DNA of 64,000 nucleotides from Actinomarinicola tropica (GTDB lineage: Bacteria > Actinomycetota > Acidimicrobiia > Acidimicrobiales > SKKL01), in contig NZ_CP045851.1 of the NCBI RefSeq assembly GCF_009650215.1, forward strand, positions 1,217,189-1,281,188, read 5' to 3'. Below, in pieces: positions 9,251 to 17,527 of the stretch. Within the stretch, counting starts at the first letter, position 1, and each line of letters opens with the position of its first letter. Below the pieces are notes generated by a model. That model ran no database searches. It was not told where the DNA came from and saw only the letters and a program-made list of their open reading frames with translations. The position numbers and the translations under genes are program-made.

Positions 9251-9736
9251 TCAGAGGGCGATGACGCCGCCGAGCGCCAGCCCTGGTCCCGGCGGTGGTT
9301 CCGACCTGTGCCACGACCCGGGCGGGACCCCCCAGCGGCGCCACTCCTCGGCGAGCACGTCGCGAGCCTCTGTGCCCCCGACGACCGCCACCGTGCGCAG
9401 CGCGGCGGCACGGAACGCCGGCCCGTGCCCGGGACCGCCCGGTGGGAGGTGGACGACGAGGTGGTGCGCCAGCTCGTGGGCGACGGTGTAGGCGGTGCGG
9501 CCGCCCCGACAGATGCGGATGGTGCGGCCGTCGGCCGAGGAGCGCCGTGCGTCGGCCCGGGCGGGACGCAGCACGGGGGCGGGCACCTCGAGCTGCGTCC
9601 ACCACGGCGTGAGGACCACTGCGTGCAGGATCGACGTGACCTCGTCCCACGACCGTTCCTCCTCCAGATCGGTGCCGCCGAACGCCGCGATCTCGGCGTC
9701 CTCCACCCGTTGGCGGTCCGTGTCGCGCGGTGTCAC
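9251..9736 (-). CDS. HEXXH metallohydrolase resembling the TIGR04338 family
   Basis: 161 aa. It opens with RDTDRQRVEDAE, matching the RDxQRxxVYxAE start of a small actinobacterial metallohydrolase family (TIGR04338, from memory). The zinc motif HELAHHLV is followed about 20 residues later by HGPAFRAAA, a likely third ligand region. GTG 9736 overlaps the stop of the DUF2786 gene by GTGA, so the two are translationally coupled. Pairing of these two families is a recurrent arrangement in actinobacteria, but the substrate is unknown. No secretion signal is present, so it should be cytoplasmic. Confidence 0.8.
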   Translation of the reverse strand: MTPRDTDRQRVEDAEIAAFGGTDLEEERSWDEVTSILHAVVLTPWWTQLEVPAPVLRPARADARRSSADGRTIRICRGGRTAYTVAHELAHHLVVHLPPGGPGHGPAFRAAALRTVAVVGGTEARDVLAEEWRRWGVPPGSWHRSEPPPGPGLALGGVIAL

Positions 9737-10479
9737 CCCGGCAGCATGGCGCGCCCTCCGTCCACCGCGCGCCCGCCGAGGTCGGCACGGTCACCGGCGC
9801 GGGTGCCGCGCTCGACGGCGTGGGTGCTCACCGGCGCGGCGCGGTCGAGCCGACGGAGGTGGCGGTAGCGGTCGGCGACCCAGTCGTCGACGCTCTGGCG
9901 GCGATCGGCGAGCACCAGGGCCACCGAGGGTGCCGTCGGGTCCCCGTCGGCGTGCTCCTGCTCGGCGTGGCGGGCCGCACGCGCGGCCTGCGCCGCGAGG
10001 CGCTCGCCCACCCTCGCTGCGAAGCCGAGCAGGAACCCTCGACGGAACGTGACGCCGGCGTGTCCCCGCGGCACCGGCTCGGCTGCCGCGGCGCGCGTGG
10101 CCTGCACGAGCAGCGACGTGTACATCAACTCGGTCTGCTCGACGTCGGCGGCGTGGCCGATGACGTGCCCGACCCGGCCGCGCGGCGCCGACGAGGTGAG
10201 GACCCGGCAGTCGTAGGCCTCCGCCACCTGGCCGAGCAGCTCGAGGCGGGCCCGGACGTACTGTCCGCGACCGAGCTCGACGTCGACCTCCACGACCCCG
10301 CCGCCCCGCTCGCGGCGGGTGCGCTCCAGCATGGCGACGTCGACGTGGTGGCGGGCCATCATCTCCGCGGCCTTGGCGGCGAAGGCCTCGGCCTCGGAGG
10401 GGAACGACGTGCGCTCGGCCTGGTCGAGGAGGCCGCGGATGCGGCGGAGGACGGTGTCGGAGGCGGCGCTCGTCGTCAT
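9733..10479 (-). CDS. DUF2786 domain protein, partner of the metallohydrolase
   Basis: 248 aa. The N terminus is the DUF2786 helical motif (RIRGLLDQAERTSFPSEAEAF, then AKAAEMMARHHVD). The middle region has RARLELLGQVAEAYDCRVL and GHAADVEQTELMYTSLL, which resemble the conserved central part of the family. The last 50 residues are Arg/Asp-rich and look disordered. TAGGGT at 10487-10492 (minus strand) ends 7 nt before the ATG, consistent with a leaderless transcript for the two-gene operon. The function of DUF2786 is not known; the coupled HEXXH protein suggests that the two act together. Confidence 0.83.
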   Translation of the reverse strand: MTTSAASDTVLRRIRGLLDQAERTSFPSEAEAFAAKAAEMMARHHVDVAMLERTRRERGGGVVEVDVELGRGQYVRARLELLGQVAEAYDCRVLTSSAPRGRVGHVIGHAADVEQTELMYTSLLVQATRAAAAEPVPRGHAGVTFRRGFLLGFAARVGERLAAQAARAARHAEQEHADGDPTAPSVALVLADRRQSVDDWVADRYRHLRRLDRAAPVSTHAVERGTRAGDRADLGGRAVDGGRAMLPG

Positions 10480-10510
10480 GCCCTCGACCCTACGGCGGGG
10501 GTGTGACAGC

Positions 10511-10867
10511 TCAGGCGGGGAGGGCCACCGAGGGGCGGTTCAGCTCGTCGACGTGGACGACCCGCGGCTCGAAGCCCTCGAGCTCGGCGTCCTCGTAGTC
10601 GGCGTAGCTGATGACGATGATCTTGTCGCCGGGCTGGACGAGCCGGGCGGCGGCGCCGTTGAGGCACATGTCGCCGGGGCCGCCGGGGATGACGTAGGTC
10701 TCGAGGCGGGCGCCGTTGTCGATGTCGACCACCGCCACCTGCTCGTTCTCGAGGAGGTCGGCGGCCGCCATGAGCTCGCGGTCGATGGTGATCGACCCCA
10801 CGTAGTGGAGGTTGGCGTCGGTCACCGTGGCGCGGTGGATCTTCGACTTCATCATGCGGCGTCGCAC
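10511..10867 (-). CDS. panD: aspartate 1-decarboxylase proenzyme
   Basis: 118 aa. PanD makes beta-alanine for pantothenate and coenzyme A. It self-cleaves at Gly-Ser to create an N-terminal pyruvoyl group. Starting at GTG 10867, the cleavage pair in LHYVGS falls exactly at Gly24-Ser25, as in characterised PanD proteins, and GGGAG lies 9 nt upstream; ATG codons at 10855 and 10852 would give a truncated leader. Other hallmarks are [36 protein letters not shown] and DNGARLETY. No other pantothenate genes are adjacent. Confidence 0.95.
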   Translation of the reverse strand: MRRRMMKSKIHRATVTDANLHYVGSITIDRELMAAADLLENEQVAVVDIDNGARLETYVIPGGPGDMCLNGAAARLVQPGDKIIVISYADYEDAELEGFEPRVVHVDELNRPSVALPA

Positions 10868-10974
10868 AGGCAGGCGCTCCCTGGGTGGTGGGCGCCGAGA
10901 CGGTCGCCCCCGGATGTGTGCCTCCATCCTGCCACCGCCGTGGGCCGTTCCCGCAACTCCGGGACGGGACGCGG

Positions 10975-11006
10975 GAGGTCCCCGGCCCGAGTGGACCGGG
11001 GACCTC
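10975..11006 (-). terminator. GC-rich hairpin after the second binding-protein gene
   Basis: GAGGTCCCCGG (10975-10985) pairs exactly with CCGGGGACCTC (10996-11006) across a 10-nt loop, about 30 nt past the stop codon at 11036. As at 5425-5461, no U tract follows. The two paralogous binding-protein genes thus both end in strong hairpins. Confidence 0.6.
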
Positions 11007-11035
11007 GCTCAGGTGTGGCCGACGGAGCGGTGCCC

Positions 11036-12805
11036 TCAGTCGACGGACATGAAGGTGGAGTGGAAGCGGATCACGCCACCGGTGATGCCGCTGCCCAGGT
11101 TGCCGTCGGCGAACCCCCACTCGTCGATGCCGTGGATGTCGCCACGGAAGCCGACGAGGATGGGCGTGCCCGACGAGAACGCGATCGGCACGTCCTCGTA
11201 GGCCCGCAGCTGGATGGCCTCGACGGCGGCGTAGCGCTCCTCGAACTCGCTGCTCGTGCGCAGGGTCTCGAGGGCGGCGTCGATCTCGGGGTGGCTGTAG
11301 TTGGTGAAGTTGCCCGTCGAGGTGGCGGGGTCACCGAAGAACGACTGGAAGTCGGTCAGCGGGTCGCCGGTGACGGCGGGCGAGCGCCAGCAGTTGGCCA
11401 GGAACGTCCCGGACCACGGCTGCTCCTGGTCGGGGCTGCCGACCGCGTTGGAGATGAGCTCGGCCTGCTCGACCTGCTTCAGGCTGACCTCGACGCCGGC
11501 CTCGGACCAGAGGCTCTGCTGGAGCTGGGCCACGGCGATGAGCGTCGCGTCGGGGAGGCAGGCGTACTCGACGGCGACCGGCTCACCCGGCGCCTTGCCG
11601 TCGGAGCGGTTCGGGTCGTTGACGTACTCGTCGATGAGGGCGGTGGCGGCCTCGAGGTCACGGCCGTCGATGCCCGGATAGGTGGCCGAGGCCTCCTCGG
11701 AGTACCAGGGGCTGTCCGCCGAGAAGAAGCCGGGGCTGCGGGGCACGAGGCCGTCGTCGCCGAGCACCTCGGCGACGAGCTCGCCGTCGCTCGCGAGGGC
11801 GAGCGCCCGACGGACGCGCACGTCGTCGAGCGGCGGCCGCAGGGTGTTGAAGATCGCCGAGCCCGACTCGTTGCCGACGTAGGTCAGCGCCGCGTAGTCA
11901 CGGGAGTCGTCCTCGACCAGGTCGAGGACCTTCTTGGCGGTGGCGCCACGGAGGGTCTGGAGGACCTGGATGTCGTTGGACTGGAGGCTGAGGGAACGGG
12001 AGTCCTCGTCCTCGATGGGACGGAACTCGATGCCATCGAGGTACGGGAGCTGCTGGCCCTCGGCGTCGGTCAGCCAGTAGTCGGGGTTGCGCTCGACGGT
12101 GAGGCTGCCGTTGCGCACCCACGACGAGAAGACGAACGGACCGGTGCCGACCGGGGCGTCACCGAAGGCGGCGGGGTCCGCCTCGTAGGCGGTGCGGGAG
12201 ACCGGCATGCCGATGAGCCCACGGAGGAGGTCGGGGAAGGCGGCGTTGGGGCCGCTCAGCTGGTAGACGACGGTGCGGTCGTCGACGACCTCCATGCCGG
12301 TCACACCCGCGCTGAGGAGCGCGCCACGGGTGTTCCCGCTCTCGTTCTCGAAGTGGAGGGTGTCGAAGTTCCACTTCAGCGTCTCGGCGTCGAGCGGGGT
12401 GCCGTCGTGGAACGTCACGCCGTCGCGCAGGGTCAGCGTCCACTCCGAGAGGTCGTCGTTCGGCTCGAGCGACTCGGCGAGGAACGGCTGGTACTCGCCG
12501 TCGGCGTTCCGGGCGATCAGCGGGTCGTAGATGGCGTTGGCCACGGTGAGCCCGCCCGAGGTGAGCTGGGCGGTGCCCGGCGTCCAGGTGGTGGACTCGG
12601 CCTCGAGGCCGACGACGATGCGGCCGCCGTAGGCGGCGGTGGCCTCCTCCTGCTCGCCGACGGCGCCGCCCTCGGCGGCGAAGGTGGTGTCGGTCGATCC
12701 CTCGGCGGCGTCGCCGCCGTCGTCGTCGCCGCACGCGCCGGCGACGAGGCCGAGTGCGGCAAGGGCCGCGAGCAGACGCCACAACGGACGTCGTGAGTGC
12801 TTCAT
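11036..12805 (-). CDS. family 5 ABC solute-binding lipoprotein, paralog 2
   Basis: 589 aa, colinear with the protein at 5483-7255. The lipobox ends at Cys25 (LGLVAGAC), followed by an acidic linker and the same SBP_bac_5 landmarks (YDPLIARNADGEYQPFLAES, LRDGVTFHDGTPLDAETLKWNF, GTGPFVFSSW). C-terminal segments FRGDIHGIDEWGF and VIRFHSTFM mirror FRDDIHGVTDWTL and VARFHQVFM in paralog 1. No permease or ATPase gene is adjacent. The two copies probably arose by duplication and diverged in ligand range. It is a separate unit from the redox operon upstream, with a hairpin at 12856-12887 between them. Confidence 0.93.
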   Translation of the reverse strand: MKHSRRPLWRLLAALAALGLVAGACGDDDGGDAAEGSTDTTFAAEGGAVGEQEEATAAYGGRIVVGLEAESTTWTPGTAQLTSGGLTVANAIYDPLIARNADGEYQPFLAESLEPNDDLSEWTLTLRDGVTFHDGTPLDAETLKWNFDTLHFENESGNTRGALLSAGVTGMEVVDDRTVVYQLSGPNAAFPDLLRGLIGMPVSRTAYEADPAAFGDAPVGTGPFVFSSWVRNGSLTVERNPDYWLTDAEGQQLPYLDGIEFRPIEDEDSRSLSLQSNDIQVLQTLRGATAKKVLDLVEDDSRDYAALTYVGNESGSAIFNTLRPPLDDVRVRRALALASDGELVAEVLGDDGLVPRSPGFFSADSPWYSEEASATYPGIDGRDLEAATALIDEYVNDPNRSDGKAPGEPVAVEYACLPDATLIAVAQLQQSLWSEAGVEVSLKQVEQAELISNAVGSPDQEQPWSGTFLANCWRSPAVTGDPLTDFQSFFGDPATSTGNFTNYSHPEIDAALETLRTSSEFEERYAAVEAIQLRAYEDVPIAFSSGTPILVGFRGDIHGIDEWGFADGNLGSGITGGVIRFHSTFMSVD

Positions 12806-12855
12806 CAGGTGCTCCCCCAGTCGAGCAGTGGTGATGGGTCGCTACCCGTTCGGCA

Positions 12856-12887
12856 CCACCCCACGGGAAGTGAGCGTTCCGGGGTGG
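12856..12887 (-). terminator. imperfect hairpin after the TlpA-type genes
   Basis: CCACCCC (12856-12862) pairs with GGGGTGG (12881-12887), with an inner GGAA/TTCC match. It lies about 20 nt past the last stop of the redox operon and about 50 bp before the next binding-protein start. No U tract is visible. Confidence 0.4.
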
Positions 12888-12903
12888 ACTTGGGCCGTTC
12901 GGG

Positions 12904-13605
12904 CTACGCGCCGTCCCGTGCCAGCTCGACCAGCTCGTCGAGGCCGTCGGGCGACCGCTCGCCGGCCGAGCGGAGCACGACCCGGCCGTCGCCGTCGAGG
13001 ACGACGAAGTACGGGAAGCCGCCCGCGCCGTAGGCGAGGTGGGCAGCGCCGTCCTCGGTGTCGACGAGCGTCGGCACCGCCCAGCCCTCCCGCTCGAGCC
13101 ACTCCGCCGGCGGGAAGTTGTCCCGGGCCTCGTCCACCGCCGTCGACACGGCGACGAGCTCGACGTCGTCGGGCAGGCCGCCGTCGCCCAGCCAGTCGAC
13201 GACGACGGGCACCTCGGCCTGGCAGTGCGGGCACCAGTGGGCGACGAAGACGACGATCCGGGGCGTGCCGTCGTGGCGGATCTCCATGGGCTCCCCGGTG
13301 AGGGACGTGCCGGCGAGCTCGGGGGCGGTCTCCCCGATCGCGGGGTCGTCTCCGTCGAAGAGGAAGGCCAGGGGCTCGCCGGAGACCTCGACGTCGGCGG
13401 TCGAGGGAGCGCCCTCGACCTCGGCCTCGGCCTGGTCCTCGGCATCGGCGTCTGGGGTCGTGGACGGCTCGTCGGTCGTCGTCGGCGCCTCGTCGACCAG
13501 GGCCGCCAAGTTCCGGCGCCCAGCCTCCTCGTCGTCACCGCACCCCGCCGCGAGCGTGCCCAGGGCGAGGGTCGCCACGAGGGCGACCGCGCGGCGACGG
13601 GTCAT
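12904..13605 (-). CDS. TlpA-like thioredoxin-fold lipoprotein (CPHC)
   Basis: 233 aa. The signal sequence ends in LAAGC (Cys22), so it should be a lipoprotein. An acidic linker (about residues 25-75, rich in Glu, Asp, Thr and Pro) precedes a thioredoxin-fold domain of the TlpA/ResA type with active site AHWCPHCQAEVP. The cis-proline loop region is GGFPYFVVLDGDG. CPHC is the dipeptide found in DsbA oxidases, which favours an oxidative role. Its ATG overlaps the stop of the preceding gene (ATGA), so it is the last gene of a coupled three-gene operon with DsbB and a membrane-anchored sister. Confidence 0.9.
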   Translation of the reverse strand: MTRRRAVALVATLALGTLAAGCGDDEEAGRRNLAALVDEAPTTTDEPSTTPDADAEDQAEAEVEGAPSTADVEVSGEPLAFLFDGDDPAIGETAPELAGTSLTGEPMEIRHDGTPRIVVFVAHWCPHCQAEVPVVVDWLGDGGLPDDVELVAVSTAVDEARDNFPPAEWLEREGWAVPTLVDTEDGAAHLAYGAGGFPYFVVLDGDGRVVLRSAGERSPDGLDELVELARDGA

Positions 13606-14261
13606 CAGGCCCCGGCCCGGGCCTGCTCGATCAGCTGGTCGAGCTCGCCCTCGGCCAGCTCGCCGCTGCGGGTGGTCACGATGGTCCCGTCGGCGTCGAC
13701 GACGACGAAGTACGGGAAGCCCCCGCCCCCGAAGGCCGCGTGGGTCGAGCTCGCCCCGTCGTCCATCAGCGTCGGCAGCGTCCAGTCCTCGCGCTCGAGC
13801 CACTCGCTCGGCGGGTAGTTCTCCCGGATCGGCGAGACGTTCGTGCTCACCGCGACGAGGTCGACGTCGTCGGGTTCGTTCCCGGCCTCGAGCCAGTCGA
13901 CGACCCGCGGCACCTCGTTGCGGCAGTAGGGGCACCAGTGGGCGAGGAAGCTGATCACCTTGGGGCGGCCGTCGGCCTCGATCGACATCGACTCGCCGTC
14001 CACCGACGTCCCGGAGACCTCCGGCATGGGCTGCCCCGGTGCCGACTCCGGATCGGCGATCCGCTCGCCGGTGATCTCCACCGCTGCGGTCTCCTCGCCC
14101 CCGTCGTCGGCGTCCTGGGAGATCGCGACGGCGATGATGCCGGCGAAGGCGACGACGGCGACGACCGCCGCCACGATCCAGATCCGCTTGGAGCCCTCGC
14201 CGGCCTGGGCGGCCTTGGTGACCTGGTTGGCACGGGGGCGGGGCGGGCGAGAGGGGCTCAT
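13605..14261 (-). CDS. TlpA-like thioredoxin-fold protein, membrane-anchored (CPYC)
   Basis: 218 aa. A basic N terminus (about 25 residues) is followed by one transmembrane helix (IWIVAAVVAVVAFAGIIAVAI) and then, outside the membrane, a TlpA/ResA-like domain with active site AHWCPYCRNEVPRVVDWL and the GGFPYFVVVDADG loop. It shares most landmarks with the downstream lipoprotein, so the two are tandem paralogs with different anchors and different CxxC dipeptides. Its ATG overlaps the dsbB stop (ATGA). The likely role is disulfide formation or isomerisation with DsbB as electron acceptor (inference). Confidence 0.9.
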   Translation of the reverse strand: MSPSRPPRPRANQVTKAAQAGEGSKRIWIVAAVVAVVAFAGIIAVAISQDADDGGEETAAVEITGERIADPESAPGQPMPEVSGTSVDGESMSIEADGRPKVISFLAHWCPYCRNEVPRVVDWLEAGNEPDDVDLVAVSTNVSPIRENYPPSEWLEREDWTLPTLMDDGASSTHAAFGGGGFPYFVVVDADGTIVTTRSGELAEGELDQLIEQARAGA

Positions 14262-14812
14262 GCGTCGTGGTCCTCGTGGGTGGTGGTGGGGCCGGCGATC
14301 GAGAGTAGGGCGACGATGGCGAGGAAGCCGGTCAGGGCCATGAAGGCGAGCGTGACGAAGCCCCACTGCTCGAACCAGGGCGTGTTGCAGGGGACGAGCA
14401 CGTTGCAGGACCCGCCGGACTCGGGGAACCGCTCGATGTAGTAGTGGTAGCTGGACATCAGGGCGCCGAGCACGGCGAGCGGGATGATGTAGCGCTTGAC
14501 GGCGGTGTCGCGCCGGAGCGCGGCGATGCCGAGCACGAGCGCCGACGGGTACATCGCGATCCGCTGGTACCAGCAGTACTCGCAGGGGGTGAAGTCCTGG
14601 ACCTCCGAGTAGTACAGGCTGCCGAGCGTGGCGACCAAGGCGATGGCGAAGGCGATCCAGAGGGCCAGCGGGCGCAGCTCGGCGACCAGCGTGGCCGCAC
14701 CGCCCCCGGGCCGTGCCCGGGCCAGCAGCACCGCCGCGACGACCAGGATCGCGATCCCGAGAGCGCCGAAGCTGAGGAGGGAGAAGAAGGCGTTGGCGGT
14801 CTGGACCGACAT
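14258..14812 (-). CDS. dsbB: DsbB/BdbC-type disulfide bond oxidoreductase
   Basis: 184 aa with four or more hydrophobic helices. The first external loop carries TPCEYCWYQRIAMYP (the CxxC pair and conserved Trp-Tyr-Gln-Arg of DsbB), and a second loop carries CNVLVPC. DsbB reoxidises a periplasmic or extracytoplasmic thiol oxidase and passes electrons to quinone. It opens an ATGA-coupled operon with two CxxC thioredoxin-fold proteins. Many well-studied actinobacteria use a VKOR homolog for this step instead, so the DsbB type is of note. The start at ATG 14812 has no clear ribosome binding site. Confidence 0.9.
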   Translation of the reverse strand: MSVQTANAFFSLLSFGALGIAILVVAAVLLARARPGGGAATLVAELRPLALWIAFAIALVATLGSLYYSEVQDFTPCEYCWYQRIAMYPSALVLGIAALRRDTAVKRYIIPLAVLGALMSSYHYYIERFPESGGSCNVLVPCNTPWFEQWGFVTLAFMALTGFLAIVALLSIAGPTTTHEDHDA

Positions 14813-14857
14813 GACCGGGACATCGTGGCACGTCGATGAGCCCCTAGCATGCGCGCC

Positions 14858-16324
14858 GTGACCGATGGCTCCCCCCGACGCGCACCGACGCGACCCGAGG
14901 GCCCGATCGTGCTCGGTGACTCGATCGCCGCGGCCCTGTTCTCCTCCGCCCCCGACGGCCAGGTCATCGTCGACGCCTCGGGCCGGATCGTGCTCGCGAA
15001 CCCCCAGGCCGAGCAGATGTTCGGGTGGCCGTCGGGCGCGATGGTCGGCGAGCTCATCGAGGAGCTGGTCCCCGAGCGCTTCCGCGAGGTCCACGCCAAG
15101 GACCGGTCCGACTACCACGGCGAGCCCCACACACGCCCGATGGGCCTGGGCCTCGAGCTGCGCGCCCGGCGCCGGGACGGCTCCGAGTTCCCGGTGGAGA
15201 TCTCGCTCAGCCCGGTCGAGACCGACGTCGGCCTCCTGGTCATCGCCGCCGTGCGCGACGTCTCGGAGCGGGTGGCGCGCGAGGCCCACGCGAGCCGGAT
15301 CCAGCGGTCGCTCGACGCCATCAGCGACGGCGTCTACATGTTCGACCCGACCTCGTTGCGGTTCACCTACGTCAACCAGGGGGCGATCGAGCAGTCGGGC
15401 TGGCCCCGGGCCGAGCTGCTGACCATGGGCCCGCTCGGGATCATGGTCGACACCGACGCCGAGGAGCTGGGCGCGCTCGTCGCCCCGCTGATCGAGCGCC
15501 GGCTCGGCTCGCGCAGCATCACGACGCGGCACCGGCGGGCGGACGGCTCGACCCTGCCCGTCGAGGTGCTGGTGCAGGTGCCCGACCTGGGTCCCGACAT
15601 CGAGCCCACCGTCGTGGCGGTCGTGCGCGACATCAGCGAGCGGATGGAGCAGGACGAGCGGCTGCGCGCCGCGCACCAGGAGCTCCAGCTCGCCGAGGAC
15701 CGCGAGCGCATCGCCCGCGAGCTGCACGACACCGTCATCCAGCGCCTCTTCGCCACCGGCATGGGGGTGCAGGCCCTGGCGACCAGGGTGTCCGAGCCCG
15801 AGGTGGCCGAACGGCTCGGTCGGGTGGTCGACGACCTCGACACCACGATCCGCGACATCCGCACCGCGATCTTCGGTCTCCAGGGCGGTGTGTTCGGCGC
15901 CGGCGTCCGCGCCGAGGTGCTGAAGGTCGCTCACGAGGCGGTCCCGGCGCTCGGCATGGAGCCCCGGGTGCGCTTCCTCGGGCCCGTCGACGCCGTCGTC
16001 GGCCCGGAGGTCGCCGAGCACCTCGTGCCCACCCTGCGGGAGGCGCTGGCCAACGTGGCGCGCCACGCGCGGGCGTCGCGGGTCGAGGTCACCCTGCGGT
16101 GCACCTCGGAGCGGGCGCACCTCCAGGTCGCCGACGACGGGGTGGGGCCGCCGACGGGCGACGCCGTCGCTCCCGGCGACGGCCTGACCGGCCGCGGGCT
16201 GCGGAACGTGGCCCGCCGGGCCGAGGCGCTCGGCGGCACCTGCGTGCTGCGACCGGGTCCCGACGGCGGCTCGGTCCTCGAGTGGGACGTCGCGGTCGCC
16301 GGTCTCGACGACGACGAGGACTGA
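14858..16324 (+). CDS. sensor histidine kinase, PAS-PAS-HisKA_3-HATPase (DosS/NarX type)
   Basis: 488 aa, soluble. Two PAS domains (about residues 20-145 and 148-270) precede the dimerisation helix with phospho-acceptor His290 in ERIARELHDTVIQRLFATGMG, which closely resembles mycobacterial DosS/DosT. The ATPase domain has the N box LREALANVARHARAS and the G box VADDGVGPP. DosS-type kinases use GAF domains with haem; here both input domains are PAS, so ligand and cofactor are unknown. TAGCAT at 14845-14850 ends 7 nt before GTG 14858, which supports that start and a leaderless mRNA. The response regulator follows after 38 bp. Confidence 0.92.
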   Translation: MTDGSPRRAPTRPEGPIVLGDSIAAALFSSAPDGQVIVDASGRIVLANPQAEQMFGWPSGAMVGELIEELVPERFREVHAKDRSDYHGEPHTRPMGLGLELRARRRDGSEFPVEISLSPVETDVGLLVIAAVRDVSERVAREAHASRIQRSLDAISDGVYMFDPTSLRFTYVNQGAIEQSGWPRAELLTMGPLGIMVDTDAEELGALVAPLIERRLGSRSITTRHRRADGSTLPVEVLVQVPDLGPDIEPTVVAVVRDISERMEQDERLRAAHQELQLAEDRERIARELHDTVIQRLFATGMGVQALATRVSEPEVAERLGRVVDDLDTTIRDIRTAIFGLQGGVFGAGVRAEVLKVAHEAVPALGMEPRVRFLGPVDAVVGPEVAEHLVPTLREALANVARHARASRVEVTLRCTSERAHLQVADDGVGPPTGDAVAPGDGLTGRGLRNVARRAEALGGTCVLRPGPDGGSVLEWDVAVAGLDDDED

Positions 16325-16362
16325 GACCCCGACCGGCCGCCACGGCCTGGCAGGATGTGGAC

Positions 16363-17028
16363 ATGGCCATCCGCGTGTTCCTCCTCGACGACCACGAGAT
16401 CGTGCGGCGTGGCCTGCGCGAGATGCTGGAGGCCGACGGGGACTTCGAGGTCGTCGGTGAGGCGGGGACGGCGGAGGAGGCGGTGGGGCGCATCCCGGCG
16501 ACCACGCCCGACGTCGCCGTCCTCGACGTCCGCCTGCCCGACGGCGACGGCGTGGAGGTGTGCCGAGAGGTGCGCAGCCGCCACCCCGAGATCGCCTGCC
16601 TCATGCTCACCTCGTACTCCGACGACGAGGCGCTGTTCGAGGCGATCATGGCCGGTGCCGCCGGCTACCTCCTCAAGCAGGTCCGGGGCAACGAGCTGCT
16701 CGACGCCATCCGCACTGTGGCCGGGGGGCGCTCGCTGCTCGACCCGGCGGTCACCCAGAAGGTGCTCGAGCGCATCCGGGCGGGCACGGCCGAGGACGAG
16801 CAGATCGCCCAGCTCACCGACCAGGAGCGGCGGATCTTCGAGCTCATCGGGGAGGGACTGACCAACCGGCAGATCGCCGAGCAGGTCCACCTGGCCGAGA
16901 AGACGGTCAAGAACTACGTCAGCAACCTGCTCATGAAGCTGGGCATGGAGCGGCGCACGGAGGCCGCGGCCTACGCGGCGCGCATCGACGAGCGTCGCCG
17001 CCGCAGCTCGGGGTTCGGCGGCTCGTAG
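16363..17028 (+). CDS. NarL/LuxR-type response regulator, DosR/DevR-like
   Basis: 221 aa. The receiver domain has the acidic pocket at Asp9-Asp10, phospho-acceptor Asp55 (VLDVRLPDGDG), Thr/Ser and Lys switch residues (LTSYSD; LLKQVRG), and is followed by a LuxR helix-turn-helix. The recognition region TNRQIAEQVHLAEKTVKNYVSNLLMKLGMERRTEAAAYAA is very similar to DosR, the dormancy regulator, which also has LAEKTVKNYVS and KLGMERRT. CAGGAT at 16351-16356 ends 6 nt before the ATG and may be its own -10 element. It pairs with the kinase directly upstream and converges on a universal stress protein gene. Confidence 0.93.
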   Translation: MAIRVFLLDDHEIVRRGLREMLEADGDFEVVGEAGTAEEAVGRIPATTPDVAVLDVRLPDGDGVEVCREVRSRHPEIACLMLTSYSDDEALFEAIMAGAAGYLLKQVRGNELLDAIRTVAGGRSLLDPAVTQKVLERIRAGTAEDEQIAQLTDQERRIFELIGEGLTNRQIAEQVHLAEKTVKNYVSNLLMKLGMERRTEAAAYAARIDERRRRSSGFGGS

Positions 17029-17059
17029 CGCGGCGGGCCCATCCGGCGCGTCGCCGCCG

Positions 17060-17527
17060 TCAGGGGAGCGCGGCGTCGTGGGGGACGACGACGACCGGCA
17101 CCGGTGAGTGCTGGACGAGGTGGTGGCTGGTCGACCCGAGGACCACGCCCTCGGACGACCCGAGCCCCCGGGTGCCGAGGACGACCAAGCCCGCCTCCTC
17201 CCGTTCGACGACCCGCAGCAGCACGAGCCCCGGCGGGCCGTCCTCGATGACGGTGCGGTAGGGGACGTCGCGCTCGCCGAGCGGCGCGGCCCACGTGGCG
17301 ACGTCGGTGGCGATGCGCTCGCGGTTCTGGTCGCTCGGTCGCATCTCCCCGTCGATGCGGTGCATGAGCCCGACGGCGTGGACCCCCACGACCTCGGCGC
17401 CGCACGCTGCGGCGAGCGTGGCCGCGGTGGCCACCGCCCGAGCCGAGTCGTGGGACCCGTCGACGCCGACGACGAGGCGGCGGGGCCGAGGGAAGACCGG
17501 GGCCTCGGAGGGGCCGGGAGCGCTCAC
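17060..17527 (-). CDS. universal stress protein (UspA family), copy 2
   Basis: 155 aa, a single Usp domain: RLVVGVDGSHDSARAV at the start, and VLGTRGLGSSEGVVLGSTSHHLV followed by SPVPVVVVPHD at the end, giving the G-2x-G-9x-G-S/T ATP-binding pattern. The start is GTG 17527; no strong ribosome binding site is visible. It lies convergent to a DosR-like regulator. In Mycobacterium tuberculosis many Usp genes belong to the DosR regulon, so control by this pair is an attractive inference, although I did not find a GGGACTNNNGTCCC-type box in its short upstream region. Confidence 0.9.
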   Translation of the reverse strand: MSAPGPSEAPVFPRPRRLVVGVDGSHDSARAVATAATLAAACGAEVVGVHAVGLMHRIDGEMRPSDQNRERIATDVATWAAPLGERDVPYRTVIEDGPPGLVLLRVVEREEAGLVVLGTRGLGSSEGVVLGSTSHHLVQHSPVPVVVVPHDAALP

